Assembly (NCBI RefSeq): GCF_002849595.1
Contig: NZ_NRQR01000012.1
Location: 1 to 64,000, forward strand
DNA: 64,000 nt
Reading direction: 5' to 3'
From: Luteimonas rhizosphaerae
Lineage (GTDB): Bacteria > Pseudomonadota > Gammaproteobacteria > Xanthomonadales > Xanthomonadaceae
Shown: in pieces, positions 17,756 through 26,178 of the stretch
Numbering within the stretch: the stretch's first letter is position 1
Layout: the number at the start of each line of letters is the position of its first letter
Notes under the pieces: generated by a model
The model's database searches: none
The model's input: only the letters and a program-made list of their open reading frames with translations
Told to the model about the DNA's origin: nothing
Translations under genes and position numbers: made by a program

Positions 17756-19339
17756 GTGTCAATGAATCCGTACGCCGCCGAGGAACAGAAGACCATCCTC
17801 GGCCATCCGCGCGGCCTGTTCGTGCTGTTCTTCGCCGAAATGTGGGAGCGCTTCTCCTACTACGGCATGCGCGCGCTGCTGATCTTCTATCTCGTGCAGC
17901 ACTGGATGTTCTCGGATTCCGAGGCCTCGGTGATCTACGGCGCGTACACCGCGCTGGTCTACATCGCACCGGTGATCGGCGGCTACCTGGCCGACCATTA
18001 CCTCGGGCAGCGCAAGGCCGTGGTGTTCGGCGCGGTGCTGCTGACGTTCGGGCACTTCCTGATGGCGTTCGAAGGCGACGGCGGCCAGACCGCGGCCGAG
18101 ATCAACATCTTCTGGCTGGCGCTATCCTTCATCATCGTCGGCTCGGGCTTCCTCAAGGCCAACATCTCGGTGATGGTCGGCCAGCTGTATCCGCGCACCG
18201 ACATCCGCCGCGATCCGGCGTACACGATCTTCTACATCGGCATCAATCTGGGTGCGGCGCTCGGCGCGATCATCGCCGGCTGGCTCGGCCAGACCTACGG
18301 CTGGGCCTACGGCTTCGGCGCCGCCGGCATCGGCATGCTGCTGGGCCTGGTGGTGTTCGTGCTCGGCAAGCCGCTGCTGATGGGGCGCGGCGAATCGAAG
18401 GATCCCGCGCGACTCGACCGCCCGGTCTTCGGCATCAAGTTCGAGTGGCTGCTGTATCTGGTGAGCTTCGTCGCCGTCGGCGTCGTCTGGCTGCTGATCC
18501 AGTACCAGGCGCTGGTCGGGTTCCTGCTGATGGGCACCGGCGCGGCGCTGGTGGCCTACGTGCTGTACCAGTCGGTGTTCAAGCTCGAGCGCGAAGAGCG
18601 GCACCGCATCTATGCGGCGCTGTACCTGATCTTCGGTTCGATCCTGTTCTGGTCGCTGTTCGAGCAGGCGGGTTCGTCGCTGAACCTGTTCACCGACCGC
18701 TCGGTCGACCGCAACATCTTCGGCTTCGAAGTCCAGGCCTCGGTGTTCCAGTCGATCAATTCGATCTACATCGTGACCCTGGGCCCGCTGTTCGCGATCC
18801 TGTGGATGTGGCTCGCCAAGCGCGGCTGGGAACCGTCGACGCCGACCAAGTTCGGCCTCGGCGTGGTCCAGGTCGGCCTCGGCTTCCTGGTGCTGGTGGC
18901 CGGCACCGCCGCCGCCGGCCCGGGCGCGCTGACGCCGGTACTCTTCATCTTCCTGATCTACCTGCTGCACACGACCGGCGAGTTGTGCCTGTCGCCGGTG
19001 GGCCTCTCGGCGATGAACCGCCTGACCCCGGCGCACATGGCCAGCCTGATCATGGGCACCTGGTTCTTCGCCTCGGCGACCGGCAACTTCGCCGCGGGCC
19101 TGATCTCGGCCGCCACCGGCGGTGAAGGCGGCGGCGTGGAGCGGGTCATGGAGGTCTACTCCAACGTCGGCTGGCTCGCGGTCGGCGTCGGCGTGCTGAT
19201 GGTGCTGATCGCGCCGCTGATCCGTCGCCTGATGCACCTCGACACGCTGCAGGACGATGCGCCGTCGCTTGCCGGCCAGCGCGAGATCGGCGAACCGGTC
19301 GCGGCCGGCACGCGCCTCGATGAGGAACGTCGCCCGTAA
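17756..19339 (+). CDS. POT family proton-dependent oligopeptide transporter
   Basis: The 527-residue protein imports di- and tripeptides with protons. The first helix carries the family motif FAEMWERFSYYGMRALLIFY (ExxERF type), and the second conserved block GGYLADHYLGQRKAVVFGAV follows. FYIGINLGAALGAIIAGWLG is the PTR2 signature, and about 14 hydrophobic helices are present, the usual bacterial number. GTG at 17756 is chosen as the start because AGGAG at 17742-17746 is nine bases away; ATG 17762 is too far for that site. It ends before a strong terminator. Confidence 0.93.
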   Translation: MSMNPYAAEEQKTILGHPRGLFVLFFAEMWERFSYYGMRALLIFYLVQHWMFSDSEASVIYGAYTALVYIAPVIGGYLADHYLGQRKAVVFGAVLLTFGHFLMAFEGDGGQTAAEINIFWLALSFIIVGSGFLKANISVMVGQLYPRTDIRRDPAYTIFYIGINLGAALGAIIAGWLGQTYGWAYGFGAAGIGMLLGLVVFVLGKPLLMGRGESKDPARLDRPVFGIKFEWLLYLVSFVAVGVVWLLIQYQALVGFLLMGTGAALVAYVLYQSVFKLEREERHRIYAALYLIFGSILFWSLFEQAGSSLNLFTDRSVDRNIFGFEVQASVFQSINSIYIVTLGPLFAILWMWLAKRGWEPSTPTKFGLGVVQVGLGFLVLVAGTAAAGPGALTPVLFIFLIYLLHTTGELCLSPVGLSAMNRLTPAHMASLIMGTWFFASATGNFAAGLISAATGGEGGGVERVMEVYSNVGWLAVGVGVLMVLIAPLIRRLMHLDTLQDDAPSLAGQREIGEPVAAGTRLDEERRP

Positions 19340-19363
19340 CGGGCTGCGGCGACCGCGGAACGA

Positions 19364-19394
19364 AAAACAGCGCCCCCGGGCGCTGTTTTTTTTG
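19364..19394. terminator. intrinsic terminator, probably bidirectional
   Basis: ACAGCGCC (19367-19374) pairs with GGCGCTGT (19379-19386) around CCCG. It is flanked by A residues upstream and eight T residues downstream, serving the POT gene and possibly the convergent marR gene on the minus strand. Confidence 0.92.
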
Positions 19395-19438
19395 GGCGGA
19401 TCGCCCGGTGCGTCAGCCGGACGCGGGCAGCCGCACGC

Positions 19439-19942
19439 TCAGGTCTGCAGCGGCGAATCCAGTTTCGCCATCAGCCGGTCGAGCAGGGCGCGTTCGTCGT
19501 CGTCGAGCGAGGCCAGCACGGCGCGCTGGTAATCCAGCGCCAGCGGCACGACCACGTCGTAGACCGCGTAGCCGGCTTCGCTGAGTTCGAGCACCGAGCG
19601 GCGGCGGTCGGCGTCGTGCATCTCGCGGGTCAGCAGGTCGCGCTCGAGCAGGCGCGCGACCGCGCGGCTCACCGCGACCTTGTCCATCGCCGTGCGCTCG
19701 GCCACGCCGTTCGCCGACAGGCCCGGATACCGGCCCAGCACCGCGATCACCCGCCACTCCGTCACGCTGATCCCGAACCGCTCCGAATAGATCTCCGCCA
19801 GCCCGCGGCTGATGCGGTTGGTCAGGACGCTGAGCCGGTAGGGCAGGAACTGCTCGAGATCGAGCGTCGCGTGGCCATGCCCCTCGTGGCGCGCCCCGGG
19901 GCGGCCGGTCGTGGGCAGATCGGATGCAGCGGGCTGGGTCAT
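19439..19942 (-). CDS. MarR family transcriptional regulator, probable regulator of hppD-hmgA
   Basis: The 167-residue protein has the MarR winged helix: LSVLTNRISRGLAEIYSERF, ITEWRVI-like SVTEWRVIAVLGRYPGLSAN, the recognition segment TAMDKVAVSRAVARLLERDL and the wing MHDADRRRSVLELSEAG. The ATG 19942-19940 is chosen because the codons further upstream run into the shared promoter region. It is divergent from hppD with 95 bp between starts. MarR-type repressors of homogentisate genes (HpdA/HmgR-like roles) are known in other proteobacteria, and the palindrome over the hppD promoter fits this. That it controls hppD is inference. Confidence 0.87.
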   Translation of the reverse strand: MTQPAASDLPTTGRPGARHEGHGHATLDLEQFLPYRLSVLTNRISRGLAEIYSERFGISVTEWRVIAVLGRYPGLSANGVAERTAMDKVAVSRAVARLLERDLLTREMHDADRRRSVLELSEAGYAVYDVVVPLALDYQRAVLASLDDDERALLDRLMAKLDSPLQT

Positions 19943-19955
19943 GGTGCGGTGCGCC

Positions 19956-19984
19956 TTGCCTGTGGTTGCACTTGTAACTATAAA
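19956..19984 (+). promoter_or_regulatory. hppD promoter with overlapping palindrome
   Basis: TTGCCT (19956-19961) and TATAAA (19979-19984) are separated by 17 bases and form a near-consensus sigma70 promoter pointing to hppD. The spacer contains the imperfect palindrome GTTGCACTTGTAAC (19965-19978), in which five of seven positions pair, a suitable MarR operator. Confidence 0.65.
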
Positions 19985-20037
19985 GGAGGTCTGAAGCCGC
20001 GCCTTTCCCGCGCTGCCACATCGCCACGGAGTATCCC

Positions 20038-21144
20038 ATGAGCGCTCACGCACACACCGCCCCCAATCTCGGCATGGAAGTGACCACGTTCGAGAACCCG
20101 ATGGGCATCGACGGCTTCGAGTTCGTCGAGTTCGCCGCGCCTGCGGGCCAGGCCGACTTCATGCACAGCTACTTCCGCAACATGGGCTTCACCGCAGTGC
20201 TCAAGCACAAGACGCGGGCGATCACCGTGTACCGGCAGGGCGGGGTGAACTTCCTGCTCAACGAGGATCCGGATTCCTTCGCTGCGGATTTCGCCAGGGC
20301 GCACGGTCCGTCGGCCTGCGGCTTCGCGATCCGCTTCCAGCAGCCCGCCGGCGACGTCTACGGCAAGGTGCTCGGGAACGGCGGCGAAGCGATCGGCGAC
20401 CGCGAATCGACCAAGGCCGTCGACGCGCCGGTGGTCAAGGGCATCGGCGACTGCATGCTGTATCTGGTCGACCGCTACGGCGGCAACGGCTCGATCTACG
20501 GCGACGACTACGTCGCGATCGACGGCGTCGACCAGCACCCGACCGGGTTCGGCCTGACCTTCATCGACCACCTCACGCACAACCTCTACTTCGGCAACAT
20601 GCAGAAGTGGTCGGACTACTACGAGAAGCTGTTCAACTTCCGCGAGATCCGCTACTTCGACATCAAGGGCGCCAAGACCGGCCTGAAGTCGAAGGCGATG
20701 ACCGCGCCCGACGGCGTGGTGCGCATTCCGCTCAACGAGTCGAACGATCCGAAGTCGCAGATCAACGAGTACCTCGACGCGTACAAGGGCGAGGGCATCC
20801 AGCACATCGCCTGCTTCACCGACGACATCTACGTGACGATCGAGCAGATGCGCGAGAAGGGCATTTCCTTCCTCGACACGCCGGAAACCTACTTCGACGT
20901 CATCGACCAGCGCATCCCCGAGCACAACGAGGACGTCGAGCGGCTGCGCCGCAACAAGATCCTGATCGACGCCGATCCGGAGACCAAGCAGCGCAAGCTG
21001 CTGCAGATCTTCACGACCAACGCGTTCGGTCCGATCTTCTTCGAGATCATCCAGCGCAAGGGCAACGAGGGCTTCGGCGAAGGCAACTTCCAGGCGCTGT
21101 TCGAGAGCATCGAACGCGACCAGATGAAGCGCGGCGTGCTCTGA
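20038..21144 (+). CDS. hppD: 4-hydroxyphenylpyruvate dioxygenase
   Basis: HPPD converts 4-hydroxyphenylpyruvate to homogentisate, the second step of tyrosine breakdown. The 368-residue protein has two VOC halves. Iron ligands are recognisable in TFIDHLTHN (His), [10 protein letters not shown] (His) and [20 protein letters not shown] (Glu). The [20 protein letters not shown] segment is also typical. The ATG follows GGAGTATCCC. hmgA follows after 118 bp on the same strand, giving a two-gene unit. The 95-bp gap to the divergent marR gene holds the promoter. Confidence 0.96.
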   Translation: MSAHAHTAPNLGMEVTTFENPMGIDGFEFVEFAAPAGQADFMHSYFRNMGFTAVLKHKTRAITVYRQGGVNFLLNEDPDSFAADFARAHGPSACGFAIRFQQPAGDVYGKVLGNGGEAIGDRESTKAVDAPVVKGIGDCMLYLVDRYGGNGSIYGDDYVAIDGVDQHPTGFGLTFIDHLTHNLYFGNMQKWSDYYEKLFNFREIRYFDIKGAKTGLKSKAMTAPDGVVRIPLNESNDPKSQINEYLDAYKGEGIQHIACFTDDIYVTIEQMREKGISFLDTPETYFDVIDQRIPEHNEDVERLRRNKILIDADPETKQRKLLQIFTTNAFGPIFFEIIQRKGNEGFGEGNFQALFESIERDQMKRGVL

Positions 21145-21262
21145 GTCTGCGACGGCGCCGTCTTCGCGTCGACGTGGCGCGAGCCGGCGCAGGCGGCAGG
21201 TCTGCAGCCGTGACCCCGGCGATTGCCGGGATGCACGGCGGAACTTCCATTCGGGTGACACC

Positions 21263-22618
21263 ATGAACGCATCGACGGACGACACGGTGACGGCGCTGCC
21301 GCTGGGCGACACGCAACTGCGGCACGCGCGCGGGTACATGTCGGGCTTCGGCAACGAATTTGCGACCGAGGCCGAGCCGGGCACGCTGCCGGTGGGGCGC
21401 AACTCGCCGCAGCGCGTGGCGCACGGCCTCTACGCCGAGCAGCTGTCGGGCACGGCCTTCACCGCGCCGCGCGGCGAGAACCGGCGCAGCTGGCTGTACC
21501 GCATCCGCCCGGCGGCGATGCACGGCACGTTCTCGCCGTACCAGCAGCCACGCTTCCACGACGGTTTCGATCGTGGCCCGGTCCCGCCGGACCAGATGCG
21601 CTGGAGCCCGTTGCCGATTCCGGAGACGCCGGTCGATTTCGTCGACGGCCTGTTCTCGATGGCCGGCACCGGCGGCCCCGGCGCGCACGAGGGCGTGGGC
21701 ATCCACGTCTATGCCGCGAACGCGTCGATGACCGACCGCTTCTTCTACAGCGCCGACGGCGAACTGCTGCTCGTGCCGCAGCAGGGACGCCTGGTGCTGG
21801 CGACCGAGTTCGGCGTGCTCGACGTCGAGCCGCAGGAGATCGCGGTGATCCCGCGTGGCGTGCGCTTCCGCGTCGAACTGCCGGATGGCCCGAGCCGCGG
21901 CTACGTGTGCGAAAACCAGGGCCACGCGCTGCGCCTGCCTGATCTCGGTCCGATCGGCGCGAACGGTCTGGCCAATCCACGCGACTTCCTCGCGCCCGTG
22001 GCCGCGTACGAAGACATCGAGGGCGACTTCACCCTGATCGCCAAGTTCCAGGGCCATCTGTGGCAGGCGCCGATCGACCACTCACCGCTCGACGTCATCG
22101 GGTGGCACGGCAACTACGCGCCGTACAAGTACGACCTGCGCCGCTTCAATGCGATCGGCTCGATCAGCTTCGACCATCCCGACCCGAGCATCTTCACCGT
22201 GCTCACCTCGCCGAGCGACACGCGCGGCACGGCGAACATGGATTTCGCGATCTTCCCGCCGCGCTGGCTGGTCGCGCAGGATACGTTCCGCCCGCCGTGG
22301 TTCCACCGCAATGTCGCCAGCGAGTTCATGGGCCTGGTGCACGGCCAGTACGACGCCAAGGCCGATGGTTTCTCGCCCGGCGCGTGTTCGCTGCACAACT
22401 GCATGAGCGGTCACGGCCCGGACGCGGCGACGTTCGAAAAGGCCAGCGCGGCCGATCTGTCGAAGCCGGATGTCATCAGCGGCACGATGGCCTTCATGTT
22501 CGAAACGCGTGCGGTGATCCGGCCGACGCGGCAGGCGCTCGATGCCGTGCACCGGCAGGGCGACTACCAGGATTGCTGGGCCGGCCTGCAGCGCAACTTC
22601 GTGCCGCCGCGCGGCTGA
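21263..22618 (+). CDS. hmgA: homogentisate 1,2-dioxygenase
   Basis: HmgA cleaves the ring of homogentisate to maleylacetoacetate with non-haem iron. The 451-residue protein begins with a helical leader and then [20 protein letters not shown], which is the classic family start. It contains [60 protein letters not shown] and [20 protein letters not shown], which together hold the iron-binding His and Glu residues. Length agrees with bacterial homologues (about 430-440). The remaining enzymes fahA and maiA are 33 kb away at 55.8 kb. It ends 16 bp before a convergent gene and has no obvious terminator. Confidence 0.96.
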   Translation: MNASTDDTVTALPLGDTQLRHARGYMSGFGNEFATEAEPGTLPVGRNSPQRVAHGLYAEQLSGTAFTAPRGENRRSWLYRIRPAAMHGTFSPYQQPRFHDGFDRGPVPPDQMRWSPLPIPETPVDFVDGLFSMAGTGGPGAHEGVGIHVYAANASMTDRFFYSADGELLLVPQQGRLVLATEFGVLDVEPQEIAVIPRGVRFRVELPDGPSRGYVCENQGHALRLPDLGPIGANGLANPRDFLAPVAAYEDIEGDFTLIAKFQGHLWQAPIDHSPLDVIGWHGNYAPYKYDLRRFNAIGSISFDHPDPSIFTVLTSPSDTRGTANMDFAIFPPRWLVAQDTFRPPWFHRNVASEFMGLVHGQYDAKADGFSPGACSLHNCMSGHGPDAATFEKASAADLSKPDVISGTMAFMFETRAVIRPTRQALDAVHRQGDYQDCWAGLQRNFVPPRG

Positions 22619-22634
22619 GCGATGCGCGGTGGCG

Positions 22635-23237
22635 TCAGGCCACTGCGTCGGCTTCGCCATCGAGGACCAGCGCGGCCAATGCCGGCAGGTGCGGCTCGGG
22701 CAACACTTCCGCCACGCGTTCGCGCACGCGCGCGGCATAGCCGGCCTTGGTGAAGGCCGGCAGGCCTGAAATCGCATCGAGGATCGCGGCGATGGTCGCG
22801 TCTTCGTCCGACGTGCCGACGAGGCGCGCGCGCAAGGCCTGCGCGGCCGGCGCGCGCTGCAGTTCCAGCATGTCCTGCACGTAGATGCGCGCCGCGCTCA
22901 GCGAGCGGCGCCGCGCGGTCGCGGGCTGCGCCGGCTTCGGCGCCACCGCGGGCGCAGATTCGCGTGCCAGCGGCGCCGCGACGGCGTCGAGTGCTTCGAG
23001 ATAGCCGAGCGCCTGCAGCTGCAGCAGCAGCGCCGGCGTGTCCGCGCCGAGCATGCGCGTGAGGTCGGCGGTCGTGCGCCGTCCGTCGCAGAGGATCAAC
23101 GCGCGGCGTTGGCGCAGGTCGAGCGAGGCGCCGTGGGTGGTCAATGCGCGATGTGCGAGTTCGGTCTTGCGGGCGGGCACGGACGGCGATTTCCTGCGAC
23201 AGGCGTGCAGCATGGGAAGCCACGATGAAACGGCCAT
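22635..23237 (-). CDS. conserved hypothetical cytoplasmic protein
   Basis: This protein of about 200 residues starts MAVSSWLPMLHA if ATG 23237 is used; an ATG 48 bases upstream (23285) gives an alternative 216-residue form. Residues about 25-80 (LDLRQRRALILCDGRRTTAD followed by LTRMLG and LLLQLQALGYLE) resemble a small winged-helix-like unit that appears in several xanthomonad proteins. An Ala/Pro linker follows, and then a helical C-terminal half (ARIYVQDMLELQRAPAAQAL). No catalytic residues are evident. It is convergent with hmgA and divergent from the lipoprotein gene. Function unknown. Confidence 0.65.
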   Translation of the reverse strand: MAVSSWLPMLHACRRKSPSVPARKTELAHRALTTHGASLDLRQRRALILCDGRRTTADLTRMLGADTPALLLQLQALGYLEALDAVAAPLARESAPAVAPKPAQPATARRRSLSAARIYVQDMLELQRAPAAQALRARLVGTSDEDATIAAILDAISGLPAFTKAGYAARVRERVAEVLPEPHLPALAALVLDGEADAVA

Positions 23238-23330
23238 GACAGGGCGGGCGCCGCGCGTGGCGAGTGCGGGCCACATCCTGTTCACGCGGCCGCGCTAGGC
23301 TCGCGCCGGTCCCCTTCCAGGAGCTGTCGC

Positions 23331-23999
23331 ATGATTCTGTCCCGCACCCTGCCGGCTGTCGCCGTGCTCGCCCTCGCGCTCGCCGCATGCCAGGCCGATG
23401 CGCCCGCCGAATCTGCGGCTGCCGCGCCGACGCCGGCGACCGACGCGGCGGCGCCCGTCGATCCCGTCGCCGACCAGCCGGCGGATCCCGTGCCCCCGGC
23501 CACCGCGCCCGGCGCGATCGGCAGCAACCGCGCGCCGGTCGCCGACGGCGTGATCACGTTCGCGGGATTCGGTCCCGCCGCGTTCGGCGCGGACCAGGAG
23601 CAGGTGCGCATGGCCTGGGGCAACGATCTCGGCGATGCCCAGCCGAGCGAAGCCGGCGGCTGCTACTACCTGATGCCGCAGCCGGTCGGCGCCGACGGCT
23701 ACCAGCTGGCTTTCATGATGGAAGGCGACCGCTTCGCGCGCATCGACGTGCGCAGCGATGCCCAGACCGCACCCGGTGGCGGCAAGGTCGGGATGACCGC
23801 CGACGAGATCGAAGCGCTGTATCCGGGCCGCGTCGAGGTGCAGCCGCACAAGTACGTCGAGGGCGCGAACACGCTGCGGGTCACCGATGCGGACGGGAGC
23901 GACCACGCGCTGGTGTTCGAAACCGACGCGACCGGCGCGGTCACCCAGTGGCGCATCGGCGCGCCGCCGCAGGTCGACTACGTCGAAGGCTGCGGCTGA
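23331..23999 (+). CDS. putative lipoprotein
   Basis: The 222-residue protein has a signal peptide with lipobox LALAAC (Cys20) and AD at +2/+3. A long Ala/Pro/Asp linker (about 21-70) is followed by a compact domain with ITFAGFGPAAFGADQEQVRM, the pair GGCYYLMP and WRIGAPPQVDYVEGCG, in which the two Cys could form a disulfide. This is a conserved periplasmic or outer-membrane-facing lipoprotein of unknown role. CAGGAG lies before the ATG. A GCTAGGCT box at about 23295 may be its promoter. Confidence 0.75.
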   Translation: MILSRTLPAVAVLALALAACQADAPAESAAAAPTPATDAAAPVDPVADQPADPVPPATAPGAIGSNRAPVADGVITFAGFGPAAFGADQEQVRMAWGNDLGDAQPSEAGGCYYLMPQPVGADGYQLAFMMEGDRFARIDVRSDAQTAPGGGKVGMTADEIEALYPGRVEVQPHKYVEGANTLRVTDADGSDHALVFETDATGAVTQWRIGAPPQVDYVEGCG

Positions 24000-24095
24000 G
24001 GCCCGAGGTCCGGCACGGCGTCGTCTGCTGTCGACGCCGCGCCGGACGTCTAGACTCCGCGCATCGGTCCGGCGTCCGGGCCACGGAGATCACCC

Positions 24096-25046
24096 ATGCT
24101 CGGATCGACCGGATTCCTGCTCCTCGGTGTGCTGCTGCTGGCGCTGGGCGGCGACTCGCTGCTCAAGGGCGCATCCGGGGTCGCGCAGCGTCTGGGCCTG
24201 CCGCCCTTCGTCGCCGGCGTGCTGCTGGTGGCGTTCGGCGCGTCGATGCCCGAGCTCGCCGTCAACCTGCGCGCGGTCGCGCTCGGCGAATCGCATCTGG
24301 CGCTCGGCAACGCGGTCGGCAGCAATCTCGTGAACCTGGGGCTGACCCTCGGCGTGGCCGCGCTGGCCGCGCCGCTGCTGCTGCGCATGCGCCTGCTCGC
24401 GCCGATGCTGCTCCTGCTGGGCGTCGCGACGCTCGCGCTCATCGGATTCGGACTCGATGGCCGCATCGGCCGGATCGAGGGCGCGGTGCTGCTGCTCGCC
24501 GCGGCGGGCCTGGTCGCGCTGCTGCTCGCACGCGCGCGTCGCGAGGTCCCGGACGTGCAGGCGGAGCTGACCGCCTTCGCCGCCACCCGGCCGCTGCTCG
24601 GCCTCAACCTGGTGCGCATCGCGATCGCCGCAGCCCTGCTGTTCTACGGTGCCAAGTACGTCGTGCAGGGCGCGCTGGGGCTCGGCGCCGGCTGGGGCCT
24701 GTCGCCGCTGCTGGTCGGCCTGCTGCCGGTCGCGATCGCCACCGCGCTGCCCGAGATCGTGGTCGCGGTGCTCGCCGCGCGCCGCGGCCAGGGCGATCTG
24801 GTCGCCGGCCACGTGCTCGGGTCCAGCCTGTTCAACCTGCTGGTCATCGTCGGTGGCATGGCCGTGCTGGCGCCGCTGTCGCTGCCGGCGTCGTTCGTGC
24901 GACTGGAGCTGCCGGCTGCGCTGGCCGTGGTGCTGGTGCTGGTGCCGATGCTGCGCGGCGACCTGCGCATCAGCCGCGCGGAAGGTGGCGTGCTGGTCGC
25001 GGCCTTCGCGCTGTGGGTCGCGCTGGAACTGGCGCTGACGCGCTGA
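24096..25046 (+). CDS. calcium/sodium antiporter (CaCA family, YrbG-like)
   Basis: The 316-residue membrane protein contains two inverted alpha-repeats typical of Na+/Ca2+ exchangers. The first has LVAFGASMPELAVNLRAVAL and GNAVGSNLVNLGLTLGVAAL; the second has PVAIATALPEIVVAVLAARR and GHVLGSSLFNLLVIVGGMAV. The acidic Glu residues in (S/A)xPE are the cation ligands. About ten helices are present. The usual 'TS(L/M)PE' appears here as ASMPE and TALPE. It is convergent with the Mrp operon, whose last stop is four bases away (25050), so the two transcripts must overlap. Confidence 0.9.
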   Translation: MLGSTGFLLLGVLLLALGGDSLLKGASGVAQRLGLPPFVAGVLLVAFGASMPELAVNLRAVALGESHLALGNAVGSNLVNLGLTLGVAALAAPLLLRMRLLAPMLLLLGVATLALIGFGLDGRIGRIEGAVLLLAAAGLVALLLARARREVPDVQAELTAFAATRPLLGLNLVRIAIAAALLFYGAKYVVQGALGLGAGWGLSPLLVGLLPVAIATALPEIVVAVLAARRGQGDLVAGHVLGSSLFNLLVIVGGMAVLAPLSLPASFVRLELPAALAVVLVLVPMLRGDLRISRAEGGVLVAAFALWVALELALTR

Positions 25047-25049
25047 GCG

Positions 25050-25427
25050 TCAGCCGCGGTCGTCTGGCGCGGGGTCCTGCCGGTCGACAATCTTCGATTC
25101 CGCATCCGGCGTGTGGTCGGGATGCGGCGGCCGGTCCTCCATCAGCGACAGCGCCGCGCGCGACATCAGGTGCGCGCTGATCGGCGCGGTCAGGAACAGG
25201 AACACGGTGACCAGCAGTTCGCGCGGATGCACGCCGCTGCCGTTGACCCAGTGGTAGATGATCGACGCGAACAGGATGCAGCCGACGCCGAGCGTGCTCG
25301 ACTTCGACGGGCCGTGGATGCGGCGGAAGAAGTCCGACAGCTTCGCGGTCGCCAGCCCGCCCAGCAGGGTGAAGAAGCAGCCGAAAACCAGCAGCGCGAC
25401 GATCAGGATCTGGACGACGATGTTCAT
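25050..25427 (-). CDS. mrpG: Mrp Na+/H+ antiporter subunit G
   Basis: The 125-residue protein has three hydrophobic segments: VVQILIVALLVFGCFFTLLG, TLGVGCILFASIIYHWV and ELLVTVFLFLTAPISAHLMS. The RRIHGPSKSSTLGVG motif marks MnhG/MrpG. It is the last gene of the Mrp operon and overlaps the F subunit stop by four bases. The C-terminal 25 residues are Asp/Pro-rich and cytoplasmic. Confidence 0.93.
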   Translation of the reverse strand: MNIVVQILIVALLVFGCFFTLLGGLATAKLSDFFRRIHGPSKSSTLGVGCILFASIIYHWVNGSGVHPRELLVTVFLFLTAPISAHLMSRAALSLMEDRPPHPDHTPDAESKIVDRQDPAPDDRG

Positions 25428-25693
25428 TCGACGATGTCCCGGCGCATGACGTACTTGCTCAGCACCACGGTGCCGACGAAGCCGAGCATCGCGATCACCA
25501 GGGCGGCTTCGAAATAGATCTCGGTGTCGAGCAGCATGCCGAACAGCACCAGCTGCGCGATCGCGCTGACGTAGAGCGTGTCCAGCGCGAGGATGCGGTC
25601 GGGTGCGGTCGGGCCGCGCAGCAGGCGGTACAGCGCCAGCAGCATCGCCAGGCCGACCGCGTGCATGCCGCCGATGATGGTGTAGTCGATCAT
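25424..25693 (-). CDS. mrpF: Mrp Na+/H+ antiporter subunit F
   Basis: The 89-residue protein has three helices and the family phrase YRLLRGPTAPDRILALDTLY, followed by FEAALVIAMLGFVGTVVLSK. ATG 25693-25691 overlaps the E subunit stop by four bases. MrpF is an essential small membrane subunit of the hetero-oligomeric antiporter. Confidence 0.93.
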   Translation of the reverse strand: MIDYTIIGGMHAVGLAMLLALYRLLRGPTAPDRILALDTLYVSAIAQLVLFGMLLDTEIYFEAALVIAMLGFVGTVVLSKYVMRRDIVE

Positions 25694-26178
25694 GGGAAAA
25701 CCTCGCGCAGCGGCGCCTCGTAACGCGACTTGATCTCGGCGATCAGTGCGTCCGGGTCGTCGGTGTTCAGGCAGTGCACCAGCAGGTGTCGGCGGTCCTC
25801 CGACAGCTCCGCCGACACCGTACCCGGCGTCAGCGTGATCACGCTGGCCAGCGCGGAGATGCCGTGGATGTTGGTCAGGTCCAGCGGAATCCAGACGAAG
25901 CGCGACTGCAGTTTCGATTCGCGCCCCAGCACCTGGCGGGCGACGGTGATGTTGGCGATGACGATGTCCCACAGCAGCCGGCCCATCAGGCGCCACAGGC
26001 CGCGCAGGCGCCCGAGCTGGGCGAACTCGCGTTCCAGCCGCGCCGCGAGCATCGGCATCGTCCAGCCCAGCAGCAGGCCCATCAGGATGGTGCCCGGGCC
26101 GTAGTCCTCGGCCATCAGCAGCCAGAACGCGAAGACCGTCAGGCTCTGCGGGATCGACGGTAGCAGGCGTCGCTTCAT
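25690..26178 (-). CDS. mrpE: Mrp Na+/H+ antiporter subunit E
   Basis: The 162-residue protein has two N-terminal helices (SLTVFAFWLLMA and GTILMGLLLGWTMPML). The conserved cytoplasmic part contains NITVARQVLGRESKLQSRFV, then ALASVITLTPGTVSAELSED and LLVHCLNTDDPDALIAEIKS. These are diagnostic of MnhE/MrpE. The ATG 26178-26176 overlaps the D subunit stop. Confidence 0.93.
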   Translation of the reverse strand: MKRRLLPSIPQSLTVFAFWLLMAEDYGPGTILMGLLLGWTMPMLAARLEREFAQLGRLRGLWRLMGRLLWDIVIANITVARQVLGRESKLQSRFVWIPLDLTNIHGISALASVITLTPGTVSAELSEDRRHLLVHCLNTDDPDALIAEIKSRYEAPLREVFP

